Positions 40,830 to 52,412 of a stretch of DNA of 64,000 nt are shown here, one piece after another. The DNA is taken from assembly GCA_019914945.1 (NCBI GenBank), contig CM034100.1, forward strand, positions 18,549,096 through 18,613,095, in the 5' to 3' direction. Source of the stretch: Typha latifolia. Taxonomy: Eukaryota > Streptophyta > Magnoliopsida > Poales > Typhaceae. The position numbers and the translations under genes were made by a program. Numbering within the stretch: the first letter of the stretch is position 1; every line of letters begins with the position of its first letter. The notes below the pieces were generated by a model. It was not told the origin of the DNA. It saw only the letters and a program-made list of their open reading frames with translations, and did not search any database.

Positions 40830-41565
40830 TGTGCAATTAGCCCAATGTGTGAGAAAAGCCTAAGCAAAACCTTCACCCCCAAATTTCCTAAATAGAATAG
40901 TAATGGCAAAACCAATGCAAGTTTGGAGAAAACTCTAATATGGTGCTACTAGTGATAAAATAGTAATAAACAACTCTTAATCATGTATTAAATACCAAAA
41001 TGCAAGTAATCAAGAAATAGAAGCAATAAAGATAATAAAGAGAGATGAAGACAAGATTTACGTGGTTCAACAACATGCCTACATTCACGGGAGGAACAAT
41101 CTTCTTCACTATGCAAATCTGCTAATTATAAAGAATTTAGCAACTCTAATTACTCTTAATATAGTGGTGGCTCACCCTCATAAATGTCCACTTAAGTATA
41201 TTAGCTCTAAAACCCCCAAAACAGTATTTATAGGGTTGACTTAAGTTGGGGAAATTCCGCGGGGTGTTCGAACGCGTCGGAATGCCAATCCGAAATGCAG
41301 AATGATATTTGAATGTTTGTGGGGCCGTTCGAACGCCTGCGGGTGCGAATGTTCTCGAGAATTTGCGTTTGAACGCCCCCAGGGCCCGTTTGAAGGTTTG
41401 CAGATACAAATTACTCTCGGGACTTTGCATTCAAACGCCCGAGCATTAATTGCTGAAACTTACTAAAAACTGAATTTGAGTCAAATTTTAATAATATTTA
41501 GCAATCAAAGGGTTTTGATTGCTCCATTCTGCTCATGGAAAACAGCAACTCAAATTTAAGTACCT
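40830..41565. mobile_element. Possible degraded LTR or repeat remnant
   Basis: The phrase TTTACGTGGTTCAACAAC followed by CCTACATTCACGGGAGG (about 41058-41092) is typical of plant copia-type LTRs, where a TACGTGGTTCGG..CCTACGTCCACGGG block is common. Further on, GAACGC and GTTCGAACGC motifs recur several times at 41267-41440. I could not find matching ends or a target duplication, so limits are approximate. Confidence 0.4.
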
Positions 41566-42161
41566 AACAAAGACCACCCTTTATTTTCCTGTGGATAAAG
41601 ATGTGATATTTGCATTTGTTAGATTCCAATCAATCTCGGGTACTAGTAAATAATTATTTGTTTATATGCTTTCTAGTACTGCATTCAAGAAAAGTGAGCA
41701 AACTTTCGTAAATGGGGTTATCTAATCCAGTTTAATCTTTATTTGATTTATTGTCGGCTACATTAAGGAAAGAAATTCTTGTACGTAACTTTTAGCGCTA
41801 GTCAAGATAAAATAATTATATTAAAAAAAGATCAGTGAACCAAAGTAGTTTATTTGATGATCAATTGCTTTTTAGAAAAAGGAAGAAGCAATGTTTACGT
41901 TAGTGTGACTTATTAAGCATAAACAAATGGAAGGATCGAGCTAAATTTCGATCAACTTTTGACTTTTTCTCTGAAAAAAACAGAGTTGTCCCTTCACCGT
42001 TGCCATTGGTACCTTGCTATGTGGATACTCTCGAATAAGAGTGGAAGACTCGCCTAACGTCAATTGAACCTTAACAATAATTAACATTTCTGATTCTGAT
42101 CAAAAAAATATGTCTTGATAATATTATTATATAATATTCTATTGAGAGAATAGAGATTAGT

Positions 42162-43173
42162 CAGCTAGAGTTTGGCGCAGAACCTCCTCTCTCCATCAAA
42201 GGAGAACTTCTCCCTTGTCGGCCGTCGGTGAGGTTTACCTCACTCCCCTCCTTTAGCTGACGACTAGGGGAGGGGAGAACCCTCTTCTCTCCCTCCACCT
42301 CACCTCTTCCTCTCTCTCTCTCTCTCTCTCTTAGTCCTTTTCCCCTCCTCTCTTCTCCTCTCTCCTCTCCTCTTTTCCCTCTCACTATCATGCCGAAATT
42401 GCTAATCATCGCAACCACCATCAAAAACCTACTCGTCGCAGCCATTGCTCACCTTCTCCTCCCCTCCCTTATCATACTCGTGCTTGGCCACCACCTCTCC
42501 GTTGGATCCGAGCATACTATGCTCCGAGGCCTTGCTACCTTCCTCGTCGGGCTAGGATTTGACCAAAACCCAATTGTCGTTATTGCTCTCCACCACCGCT
42601 CCCCACCGTCGCCACCACACAAGTTTGGTCACCACCTTATTGCCAGTTCTTCGCCCAATCTGCTGCTACCATGGTAGCTCTACCGCAATGGATCCTCTTT
42701 ATCTCAGTGGTGCTCTCAGTCGACAGGCCCACAAACAGGCCGGGTGGTGAGGCTCTCTGGTCGGGTGTGGGCCCAGGAACTCGTTCATAGCTATTGTCTA
42801 TGCTCGCCAACACCTAGGTTTGTTTGGACACAATTGCTGTGCTTTTTAGCGGTCTTGGCTAATTGATTTTGTTTGGTTCTATAGCAGTATTAGGGTGTAG
42901 TAGATTTTATTAATTTGCATTCTAAGTCTATTTTTGAGTATTTTTAAGACTATGTCTTGGGCTGCTGGACTGAGGGAACTAGCAATAGGCAAATAATGTC
43001 GAACTCGCGGCTTTTTGCTCCTGAGAATCTCTTGGCATGTTCTTCATCTTATTACTGTATTGTGCCCTCGAATTTAATCCGCTGAATTAATTTGTTGTGC
43101 CGTCTATTGTTAGCCAAGTGTGAGAATAACAGCCGGATATTAATGAACTAACTGTCTACGATAAAACAAAGTA
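42162..43173. mobile_element. Insert of about 1 kb between 18-bp direct repeats
   Basis: GAGAGAATAGAGATTAGT occurs perfectly at 42144-42161 and 43174-43191. The 1,012 bases between end in an A-rich ATAAAACAAAGTA. Long perfect direct repeats with an A-rich 3' end suggest insertion by a non-LTR (LINE/SINE-like) mechanism. No reverse transcriptase frame is visible. The first 250 bases are CT-rich. Confidence 0.45.
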
Positions 43174-43884
43174 GAGAGAATAGAGATTAGTGGTCAAAAG
43201 TAGCCGGATTATCAAAAGTATGATTAGAGATAGTAAATGGTTCTGGGAAGGAATTATTTAAGGCCGGGGCCGGGGACAAGTCGCATCCGATGCCGGAAAC
43301 TTTGGCAAGATTCCTTCTTAAAACCTACCGACCAACAAATAAAGAGAACCTACGAGTCCCTTTTTTTGACCACCTGCAGTTTGAGTCTTTCAAGTTTGAA
43401 CAGATCTGATTGTAGTTTGGCATATCAAACAGTGGAATTAGGAGGAAAATTCTCTAGATAATTATTATTATTAATGCGGCAATTGATGGAACCCTAATAG
43501 ACTTAATTTCCTGGAAGTTTTGAATCGAACTTAATTTTTCGAGGAAATTTGAGTAGGAAAGAACAAGAAATATTTACGAATTAGCATTAGCTTGCTTCTC
43601 GACTAACTTTCCAACCAAGCAAACTTCACGACGCGGCCAAAGTCAAGAGTCAAAAAGTTATTATCCTACCGATACTGTAACTTAACTAATCCAGAGTGCA
43701 AGATATAGAAGATATTGTCATATCAGCCGTTCACATACATATCAACGGCCAAGATACTATATATATATATATCAACTCAATTTTGTAATAGTTAGTCAAT
43801 AAGATGATCGATCCATGCCTACTCACGTGGGCACCGTCCCCTAGCTCCCACCACGAGTTAACCGAATAGAAGGTAGTCACATAC

Positions 43885-43886
<2 letters not shown>

Positions 43887-43919
<33 letters not shown>
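43887..43919. repeat. (AT)n microsatellite
   Basis: About 14 AT units after an ATACATATACAT stretch. Confidence 0.9.
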
Positions 43920-43921
<2 letters not shown>

Positions 43922-43949
43922 AGTGAGTCTAGTAGAGAAATATACACAC

Positions 43950-43953
<4 letters not shown>

Positions 43954-44021
<68 letters not shown>
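43954..44021. repeat. (GA)n microsatellite, about 34 units
   Basis: An uninterrupted GA run of 68 bases, ending 56 bases before the start codon of the DUF761-like gene and so probably inside its 5' leader or core promoter. Confidence 0.92.
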
Positions 44022-44023
<2 letters not shown>

Positions 44024-44076
44024 AACTAAGGAGATCGATCAAGCTAGTGAGGCAGAGTAGTGATCGAGTGATAGAT

Positions 44077-44283
44077 ATGGGTAAAGGGAGGGGTTGTGTG
44101 CTTGGTTTATGTGGGTTGAGGAAGAAGAGGTATGAAGAAGGTCATGAAGACGAAGCAAATATGCAGCAGAGAAAGGTTCGGCCGAGCGAGGACGACCGCA
44201 ATAACTGGTACGGCGAGCCAGAAATAAATATTAAGGCCAAGAAGTTCATCGACAAAGTCCACCGAGAGATGAATCTAACCTAG
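44077..44283 (+). CDS. Small protein with DUF761-like C-terminal motif
   Basis: A 68-residue open frame beginning MGKGRGCVLGLCGLRKKR and ending NIKAKKFIDKVHREMNL. The tail fits the short DUF761 signature (I/V-D-x-K-A-x-x-F-I-x-x-F/V-H) seen in many small plant proteins of unknown function. The N-terminus is basic with two cysteines (residues 7 and 12) that could be lipidated, but this is speculation. An in-frame ATG at 44047 would add ten residues. I prefer 44077 because the MGKGRG start is compact and it lies after a GA-rich leader. No intron is needed. Function unknown. Confidence 0.65.
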   Translation: MGKGRGCVLGLCGLRKKRYEEGHEDEANMQQRKVRPSEDDRNNWYGEPEINIKAKKFIDKVHREMNLT

Positions 44284-46808
44284 CTAGCTACTTCATCTAC
44301 TTACGTACAACCTAAACTATCCTCTCTCCATGTATGCCAGCGCCCAATATTGACAGATGTATGTAAACAACCTTCTTACATTGTTTTGCTTTTGGTTTTG
44401 CCCATTCGACTTCCCTTCTTTGTGTTCTTGTTTTTTTTTTCCCTTTTCTATTTTGTTCATGTTTCATCAAACGTAACAAGTTGTTAAATTAAAGTTCATA
44501 TATATGAGCTACTGTCCAGTTTATACGTAGTTGGTGTAAGATCTAGACAGCAATAAAATAGTCTTACGGTTTTTTCAACAACAACAACAAAAAAAGGTCT
44601 TCCGGATTATAAATTAGTTGCCACATATCACATGGATGAAGCCCATCATCCTTGAGGAACATAAACTAATCGGGATAATTACTTTGTGATAAATAGCTGT
44701 AATTACACTGGATTATTTTTTTAAAAGAAAAAAGAGATTTGTCTCTCTCTTTGTATACTTTGAGATACGGATGGATGCAAAAGCATGAAAAAGAAGGTAG
44801 ACAAAAAGCATTTTCGTGTCTTACGACCGACCACTTGGAAATTAAGCATGTGCTCGTCGTGCAACCTCATCTCTCGGATCTTGTCTAATCCTCTCTATTA
44901 CTCCCATATGTTGCACTACTACTTTCCTACATTTCTCCATATATATAGATATATGCACAGAGAGACCAAGGGCAAGGGTGATCGAACGAATAATTAAGCT
45001 GCATAGATTTCGTCAGATCGATCGTTCTTGAGGCTATTGAGCTCATGTGTTCTTGGGTTCGCATCATCACCTCTCCCTCCTGAAAAGTTTGCAGAGTCTT
45101 CAATTCATCGAGAGAAAAGAAGTCCCAAACTGGTTAGTTACTAGCTTAATGTAATTTTGCGTATGCTAATTCTTTTAGCTACCTTGCTAGCTATTGCATG
45201 TTTACATGTTTACATGTTTACATGTATGTGGTCGTCCCAGGAAAAACTTATATAATTACATCTTCTCTACAATATTTTGATGCATTGCACGATCACCAGA
45301 GCTTGAAGCTTTATGGGGAGGTGATGGCATGTCCCTATGAGGATATCAGAGTAATGTGGTCAATCCTATACAAAACGAGTCTGAGGGATCATAGCACAAG
45401 ATATATCGTGAGGTTTTGGTTTATTTTAATTGCATGGTTGCGTGACATGCGTATAGATTGTACGTGCATGCATGCCGTACGTAGGCCTTGTAAATTTAAA
45501 GGATATTATTGAGTGTGTTGTATCACATGTTCTTCAGAAGGTCAATACTGAGATCTAGGCAAAGAAATCATGAGAAGAGGAGTTACAGTTTCTTTCCCTT
45601 GCATTAAGTTCATACCATCCGGAATCGTAATTAATTATCAGAAGTCTTTCTATGCTCCAACTTGTTAATCATGCCATAGCTAGCTTTGTCTAATATTTTG
45701 CAGTCTTATGATATTTCCTTACAAAACCACAGATTCTTTTTCACATCGGCCAGGTTGCATCAGTCTCTAAAACTATTGACCTTGTCATTAATCCAACGGG
45801 AATTAAGGGCCCCTTCCGATGGGTTAACATATAATTAGAAAAGAATTTATTTCCATGAACCATTTATTTTTTTATGATTCATGTCATCTGTTATTCAATA
45901 TTTACTTCTTTCTACTATTTTTTGTTAATATAACAGTTGCCCGGCTTTATTTCATCATGCATAAATTGTATGACCACGCAACCAAAAAATGTAGCCAGCT
46001 ATAGAACATTAGCTTAGAGTAATACGAACCTCCTTGATCCTTATCAACTAAATTGCAACTTAAATGAATCTTGTAATAAAAAATAGTTATACAACATTAA
46101 TATATTGTCTTGGATTTATCAATGGCACACATACTTCTTCATAAGATCATTAATTAATTGCTTCCGATATCTGAACAGATTCCTAGCTAGCAATTGATAT
46201 CTGTAACAAATAAACACTTGCAAGTTTTGTTTGAGACAGATCTAGCAACATGTACAAAACACCGTGCCGGTATCACTTTCCATGTAAAATAGATGAATGA
46301 GATAAATTAACTGTTACTGTCAAGGCTAAATACTTTTTTTATGCATGGTATAAAGAGTAAACATTCATGTGAGATGTATAAAGGGTAAGAATTAACTGTT
46401 ACCGTGAAGGTTAATCTTGAATGATGCGATCAACCTGTACCCGAGCGATACAGAAACAATTAATTGAATTAATTATTAGCTATAACATCAATTCAACAGA
46501 TTGTTGCCAGGCGCCCCACTCAATATCCAATATTATATATGCACTTAATGACGCAAACATTCATCATATATATCTCTAGTTCTCTCTATATATCTATCTA
46601 TATTTAGTCCAGAAAATATATTTATCGATAGCTTATTTTACAATAAGGGGGAAAAAAGGTCCAAAAGAAGACCCGACACATCCTAATTTAAGGAAAGGAA
46701 CCTGCAGTAATGTGATCGATCAGTCACGTACATTTTATTCTGAAACTAACAGAAGAAAAGGAAATTAAAGGTCGACTAACTGAGAGTTAAAAATCTATTA
46801 ACTCTAGT
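44284..46808. other. Intergenic region
   Basis: 3' UTR of the small gene, then AT-rich sequence without a recognised gene. A short run of three ATGTTTAC units is at about 45199-45224. Confidence 0.5.
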
Positions 46809-47543
46809 TCAAAGGAAGAATGGATCAAGCCATGGGTTAGCATTCTCCATGTAAGGCTGCATCGTCTCGTCCACTGCACCAACACTAGCGCTACCATTGC
46901 CACCATCGAACATCATGTTGCCGTTAGAGCAATTAGTCATGTGGATGAACCAGCCGCTTTGCCTCTGCAGCGCCTCCATGGCAGTCTCAAGAGGAGTCTT
47001 CTCCTTCACGCCGACAAACTCATGGGATTGCATGGCCATCTCCGCCGCCGCATGGGCCGATGCCATCTGCGCCTTGAGCAGCTCGATCCTCTCGTGCACC
47101 ACCTTCGCCTTCATCTCGACCATCCATGCCAGGCTCGTTGCCTCCTCGATGCCCACGTCGTGAAGGCTCCTCCCTGCAAGGCCCTCGTACATAAGTAGCG
47201 TCGTCTCCAGCTCTCGGTTCTCCCGCTCCTGCTTCCGGAGCTGCTCCTGGATCTTCCCCACGCGCTGTCGAAGGAACCCTTCCTGGTTCATCATCTTCTT
47301 GCACTGCTCTATCTCCGGCATGCTCTTGAACCGCGAGAGGACACGCGTCGCCTCAGGAAGCGATGGCCACACCTCGGGATGCGGCTCCTGCGGCCCGTAC
47401 ACAATGACGCAGATCTTGACGTCACAGAGCGTTGCGAGCTCGCTAGCTTTCTTCATGAGCCCCCTCTTGCGCTTCTTGAATGTCGCCCTCCTCGTGGAAT
47501 CGTTGGCGATCCATGCAAGCTTCACCTTCTTCCTAGCCATCAA
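46809..47543 (-). CDS. Type I (M-gamma) MADS-box transcription factor
   Basis: A single exon of 244 residues starting MMARKKVKLAWIANDSTRRA, with the MADS domain in residues 2-60: TFKKRKRGLMKKASELATLCD and a beta-strand segment ICVIVYGPQ. The MARKKVKLAWI(A/S)ND start and the EVWPS motif after it are marks of the M-gamma group (AGL80, PHERES and relatives), which act in the female gametophyte and endosperm. There is no K-box; a coiled region follows (RVGKIQEQLRKQERENRELE). Lack of introns fits type I genes. A second ATG one codon later may be used equally well. A TATAAAA lies 88-94 bases upstream. Confidence 0.92.
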   Translation of the reverse strand: MMARKKVKLAWIANDSTRRATFKKRKRGLMKKASELATLCDVKICVIVYGPQEPHPEVWPSLPEATRVLSRFKSMPEIEQCKKMMNQEGFLRQRVGKIQEQLRKQERENRELETTLLMYEGLAGRSLHDVGIEEATSLAWMVEMKAKVVHERIELLKAQMASAHAAAEMAMQSHEFVGVKEKTPLETAMEALQRQSGWFIHMTNCSNGNMMFDGGNGSASVGAVDETMQPYMENANPWLDPFFL

Positions 47544-47630
47544 TTATCTAATCTAATCTAATCTAATGTAATCTCATATGATATATGGATGGTTGGTTAT
47601 TCTTAATCGAGGAATAGGAGGCTTTGATGA

Positions 47631-47637
47631 TTTTATA
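47631..47637 (-). promoter_or_regulatory. TATA box of the MADS gene
   Basis: Minus strand CTATAAAATC, about 90 bases upstream of the start codon, allowing a leader of about 60 bases. Confidence 0.55.
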
Positions 47638-47871
47638 GAGCGAAAAGGAGATGGTACGTACGTGTAATTGCGGAGTGAACGGTAGGGATTGGAGATCAAG
47701 TCATTATAAGTTAATAAATCCTTGGTGGCCCGGATGATTCGATTTCCGATAGATGGGGCGGGCCGCGGGACTCGATTATTAATTATAAATTGATTAGGAC
47801 AATCCATACCACTTTAATGATATAATTATATTGGTTAAGAAAACAATTGATTGGATTTTTGCATGCAGTCT

Positions 47872-47905
<34 letters not shown>

Positions 47906-48144
47906 TCATATGGTGAGGGTTTTTGGCCAAGTAACTTAAATGTGGTGAATATATTAATTAATTTACTCCCTAGCAACAAACAGCGGGGCAATTAGATTTT
48001 CATGGATCACGTAAAAGTGAAGCATTACTACTTTCCGCTAATAATAAAGAGATAAGCAATATTATATGTGCGTAAATGTGCAATTCATCATCGGCGCAAA
48101 TAGAACGTTTTGAATGTGGTTCGGGCAGCTAGCTACCTAGCCAG

Positions 48145-48148
<4 letters not shown>

Positions 48149-48184
<36 letters not shown>
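48149..48184. repeat. (AT)n microsatellite
   Basis: About 18 AT units. Confidence 0.9.
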
Positions 48185-48188
<4 letters not shown>

Positions 48189-49099
48189 ATTTAGAATGAC
48201 AGCAACGGACCGGTAGGCCGTAGACCGTAGTGAATTAATCCGTATGCGAATTAGCTAATAAAAGGCGGCAAAAATATCAAGGCAATTAAGGCATCTCCAA
48301 AACACTATGATTCCTCACTTAATCTTGATGTATGTTAATTAAGAGACACACATTAGAGATGATACCTAACTAGTAGCTAAACGTGGACCGTATGCGGCCA
48401 AAAAGAATAGTATATATCCTTATTATCATCTTCTACTTACTTGTAGGATCCAAACTCGATCAATATGAATCGGCCGACCGGGTTGTTGTACTTGGTCAAC
48501 GAAAATTATTGTAGGTTTAACGTTGACACTGCTGGCCTCCAGCCTCCAGCTAGCTAGCGAACTAACAGTCGGTCCAACTGGATGACTTGGGCTTCTAAAG
48601 ACCACCAGGGCAAACTATTTATATCAAGACTTCACACTCCTAAGTAGAATAAGCTGTATACCATCAGTATATGGATGGAATTGGTCTTAATATAAGTTAT
48701 ATTACGTTATGTGTGTCGTTTAGATAGAGTGTTCCTCATATGAAAGGTTGCGTCGTGAGCTGTAAGTTTGGCGTGTGCTGGAATATAATTTCGGCACGTT
48801 GAAAACCAAAACTTCGAGAGGCAGACGGAGAGCATAGAATAAATCAAAGTCTACGATAAGTACAAGCAATAAGAGGAGATGCAGGCCTACATTTTCCATC
48901 TTCCTCTATCTTTTGCTGCATAGTCGTTAAATGTAATAGATGAACCTATGGTGCTCTCTGTCGACATTTCCACTATCTACCGACTATATATATATATATA
49001 TAAGATCAGGAAAGGCTCTATGCTAACCACTCATTTGACTGGATTATCCATCGTCATATACGACATTCGATCCCATTAACAAATTATCCAATTGTTTCA

Positions 49100-49102
<3 letters not shown>

Positions 49103-49137
<35 letters not shown>
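49103..49137. repeat. (AT)n microsatellite
   Basis: About 17 AT units. Confidence 0.9.
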
Positions 49138-49139
<2 letters not shown>

Positions 49140-49871
49140 CCAATATTTATTCTGCTGGGGACGCATTTATAGTGCAGACCAAACATTAGTTAATTCCACA
49201 AGAAACAGAAAGGTAAAACATTGACCTCACCTCAAGGACCCTTAACCCTTCCAACTTCTAATGCTTGCTTTGAATATTCGCTTCATCATAAACTACTCCG
49301 ATGGCGTAATAAAGACGCTAATAATGGTAGTTTTTATTAGGAAATATTTTGAAGTTACGGCTATCCAGAACTCATGGATACCAACTGTCGGGATTAATTG
49401 TACTGATTTTTTGAAAAAAAAAAATCAGTTAAACAAAATTTACTTCTTTGCCAGCCAATGAAAGACTGGCAAGTGCATAGAATGCAAGAATGCAGCTTAT
49501 TCTTGCTTCCTGGATTGCATTGGATCAGCTTCCATCAAATGCGCCTTTATTGTAGTTGCCATCACACCCTGATTACCGCGTGAGTTGGATCATATTCGTC
49601 GCGCGGTTCAAGATCAGTTTTGGTCAACAAGTGCACATCGGGACTAGTGGGTAAGTCGCCTAAACCGCACTCAATCTTATCTACAATCTTTGAATACTAA
49701 TCCTGGAATATATATTTCTCTTTCTTTCTTTCTTTCTTCTTTTTTTTTAAAAAAAAAGAGGAAAAAGAAATTTTTTAATCTAGACTGTCTGAAATGGTCA
49801 ACTCACAACTCCAATTGTCTTAGATTTGACCAGTGGGTATGGTTAAGTTTAATTACATGGATGCGCACCAG

Positions 49872-49879
49872 CATATAAG
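49872..49879 (+). promoter_or_regulatory. Probable TATA box of the chitinase gene
   Basis: CATATAAGTAAACACC lies about 27 bases before the ATG at 49900. Transcription would then begin near or after that ATG, which favours the next ATG at 49939 as the true start. Confidence 0.45.
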
Positions 49880-49938
49880 TAAACACCCAGCTAGCTCCCA
49901 TGAAGCACCCCAAGTCATCCAATCCATCCCATTTGACC

Positions 49939-51108
49939 ATGGCTGTCGCCCTTTCCTCTCTATTCTTCTTCTTCTTCTTCTTCTTCTTCTTCTTTGTACT
50001 CCTCTCCTCCGTTGCGGAGGCCCGTTATGGCTCCTACGGTTACCCAATCTCATCAATAGTTTCCGAGCAGCTCTTCAATTCTATTTTCCTTCACAAAGAT
50101 GACAGTGCTTGCCCTGGTAAAGGATTCTACAACTACTCCTCCTTCGTCCAGGCCACTCGATGCTTCCCACAGTTCGGCAACACTGGCGACTTGGATACTC
50201 GCAAGCGTGAGATCGCAGCATTCCTCGCTCAAATCTCTCACGAGACCACAGGTGTGTGTGTGTGTGGGTGTGTGTATTCAATTACATTTCGGAACTACGT
50301 ACGTATATACGTAGACAACATAGAGCTTAGTTTCTTGTATATATAATTGAATTAAGTTACTTAATGATAATACGTGAAGAAACGTGCGCATATTAATTTC
50401 CTTATTTCAGGAGGGTGGGCAACTGCGCCTGATGGACCTTATGCGTGGGGTCTATGCTTCAAGGAAGAGGTGAACCCACAGAGTGACTACTGCGACTCCA
50501 CTAACAAGAAATGGCCTTGTTATCCCGGCAAGACCTACCACGGAAGAGGACCCATCCAACTCTCATGGTAATCACTAATTACGTACACAAGGGATCGATC
50601 GAAGAGTTTTTCTTTTCTTTTCTTTTCTTTTTTATAACTTGCCTATAGCGAGTATATATATATATATATATATATAAGAAGAAGAAGAAGAAGAAGAGAA
50701 GAAACATGTTAAAATGTATATATGTACTTGTGATCGATCAGGAACTTCAACTATGGGCCGGCGGGGAAGGCGTTGGGGTTTGATGGTCTGAGGAATCCGG
50801 AAATAGTAGCGAATGATTCGGTGATTTCATTCAAGACGGCGCTGTGGTTCTGGATGACGACGCAGAAGCCGAAGCCATCGTGCCACGACGTAATGGTGGG
50901 CCTCTACAAGCCCACAGCTGCCGACATCCAGGCCAACCGGACCGCCGGGTTTGGGCTCGTCACTAACATAATCAATGGTGGGCTCGAGTGCGGGATCCCC
51001 AACGATAGCCGTGTCAACGACCGGATCGGTTTTTACAAGAGATACGCCCAGATCTTTAACGTGGATGTTGGCCCTAACCTAGATTGCGCCAATCAAAAGT
51101 CCTATTAG
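49939..51108 (+). CDS. Class II chitinase, glycoside hydrolase family 19
   Basis: Three exons, 49939-50251, 50411-50567 and 50742-51108, give 278 residues. The signal peptide is unusual: residues 9-19 are eleven phenylalanines from a (TTC)n run, followed by VLLSSVAEA. The mature enzyme starts with the GH19 domain directly, with no hevein chitin-binding domain and no vacuolar extension, so it is class II and probably secreted. Key marks: [13 protein letters not shown] with the catalytic acid Glu, then CFKEE with the second Glu, [16 protein letters not shown], and [10 protein letters not shown] near the end. The enzyme hydrolyses beta-1,4-N-acetylglucosamine chains and is usually linked to defence or cell-wall events. 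Starting instead at 49900 would put 13 polar residues before the signal. Confidence 0.93.
50652..50697. repeat. (AT)n followed by (GAA)n in chitinase intron 2
   Basis: About 12 AT units and then six or seven GAA/AGA units. Confidence 0.88.
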
Positions 51109-51285
51109 ATGCATGCCAATTTATTTGTTTATTTGTTGCCATAACTTACTTACGCATCATTTCCTTTCTTAATCCTCTACTGCATGTTGTTGCTTAAACT
51201 AGTCAGGCAACTAATAATAACAGCCTTTCCAATTGATAAGATTCTAATTGTAATGTACTTGATCCATTAGAAAATAAAAGTCTTG

Positions 51286-51333
<48 letters not shown>

Positions 51334-52412
51334 CGTATCTTATTTATTGCTTTTCCTGCTCATCGTGTTAGTTGATTAGCATCTTTCATTGATTTATTCC
51401 AAGACGGAAATTAATCTATCACTGTTCATATAGCAGCACCCGACAAGGGGGCATAAGAAGATCTATGTACTATAAGCATACAAGTGTACATTTATCTGGC
51501 ATAAGTTTGGCACGAGCTAGCTAACAAGATTAACTAAAGCAGTTTGAACTTCTTCGCTGGAACGTGTGAATGCCTATTAATGAGCGTCGGCAGGCAACTC
51601 CCTCCCTACAGTGAATGAGCATTAAAATAAAAATAAATAAATAATAGCGCACTTCGATTTAATTATTTTTCTTTGTACTATACTTTTAATTTTCCCCTTG
51701 TGACGGAAAGACTTTTGCCAACATATAGAACATCAGTAAGTCTATTATTATCGATCACTTGCGTGGAAGCACAGCACATGCTTCTCTGGGAGATTGTACT
51801 ACCACTTCGGTATTATGGATATTAGCTTATGGTATTATATATGATTATCCTGCTTGTGGTCTCAAAACATGCATAGTTTATATATGGATTGTTTAATTGG
51901 AGTACCCTTTAATTTATTAATTAGTTCCCTCGGTTTTCAGTTAAGTTTTTTTTTTTTTTTTTTTAGCATCCCTTTGAATCTGAACTGACGAGTTGATTTA
52001 ACAGGTTACTTCTACTAATGATGTGGTGGAAAATAAATTAAGGAAAGGAACACCTACCTTTTCTGTTGCAAATCTAATGGCATCAATTTATTGAGGTCAA
52101 AACTCATGATCGTTAGGAATTAATAACTGAAAGCAGCTCAGACTCATATACAAATGCTTCTTTCCACCGACAAACTAAAAACACTTCTTCCGTTACTAAC
52201 AAGATCGACTACATTGAAACTGGCTTCCAGATCATGATTAAAAATTAATATTCAGTTGCGAAGAAACCCAAATTTATGTAACAGAAACATAAGATATTGT
52301 TCAAAACAACCGATGGAACACCCTCAAACCTCAAAGGAAAAGAGAAAAGAAGAGAACAAATCAACCCATTAACCAATCGAGATTGGATATCACAACTGTG
52401 CCTGTATTAGAT
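51109..52412. other. Intergenic region between convergent genes
   Basis: Chitinase 3' UTR with a (CT)n run at 51289-51333, a poly-T run near 51947-51964, and the RCI2-like 3' UTR. No other gene seen. Confidence 0.5.

Larger units (their letters stand above)
40303..44076. other. Repeat-rich intergenic region
   Basis: No protein gene supported. It holds a possible LTR remnant (about 40830-41565), an insert of about 1 kb flanked by 18-bp repeats, and (AT)n and (GA)n tracts next to the small DUF761-like gene. Confidence 0.5.
47642..49938. other. Intergenic region with (AT)n tracts
   Basis: No gene seen between the divergently placed MADS (-) and chitinase (+) genes. (AT)n runs lie at 47876-47889 (joined to (AC)n), 48149-48184, 48987-49002 and 49103-49137, and a T-rich/A-rich tract at 49720-49775. 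Confidence 0.5.

Noticed and set aside
42390..42677. 95-codon plus-strand frame MPKLLIIATTIKNLL..
   Set aside because: Hydrophobic then His/Pro-rich, unlike any family I know, and inside a probable mobile insert.
45198..45512. 104-codon plus-strand frame beginning MFTCLHVYMYVVV
   Set aside because: The start comes from an ATGTTTAC tandem and the rest shows no recognisable domain.
49900..49938. Upstream in-frame ATG of the chitinase
   Set aside because: It would put 13 polar residues before the signal peptide and lies about 27 bases after a TATA-like box, so it may not be transcribed.
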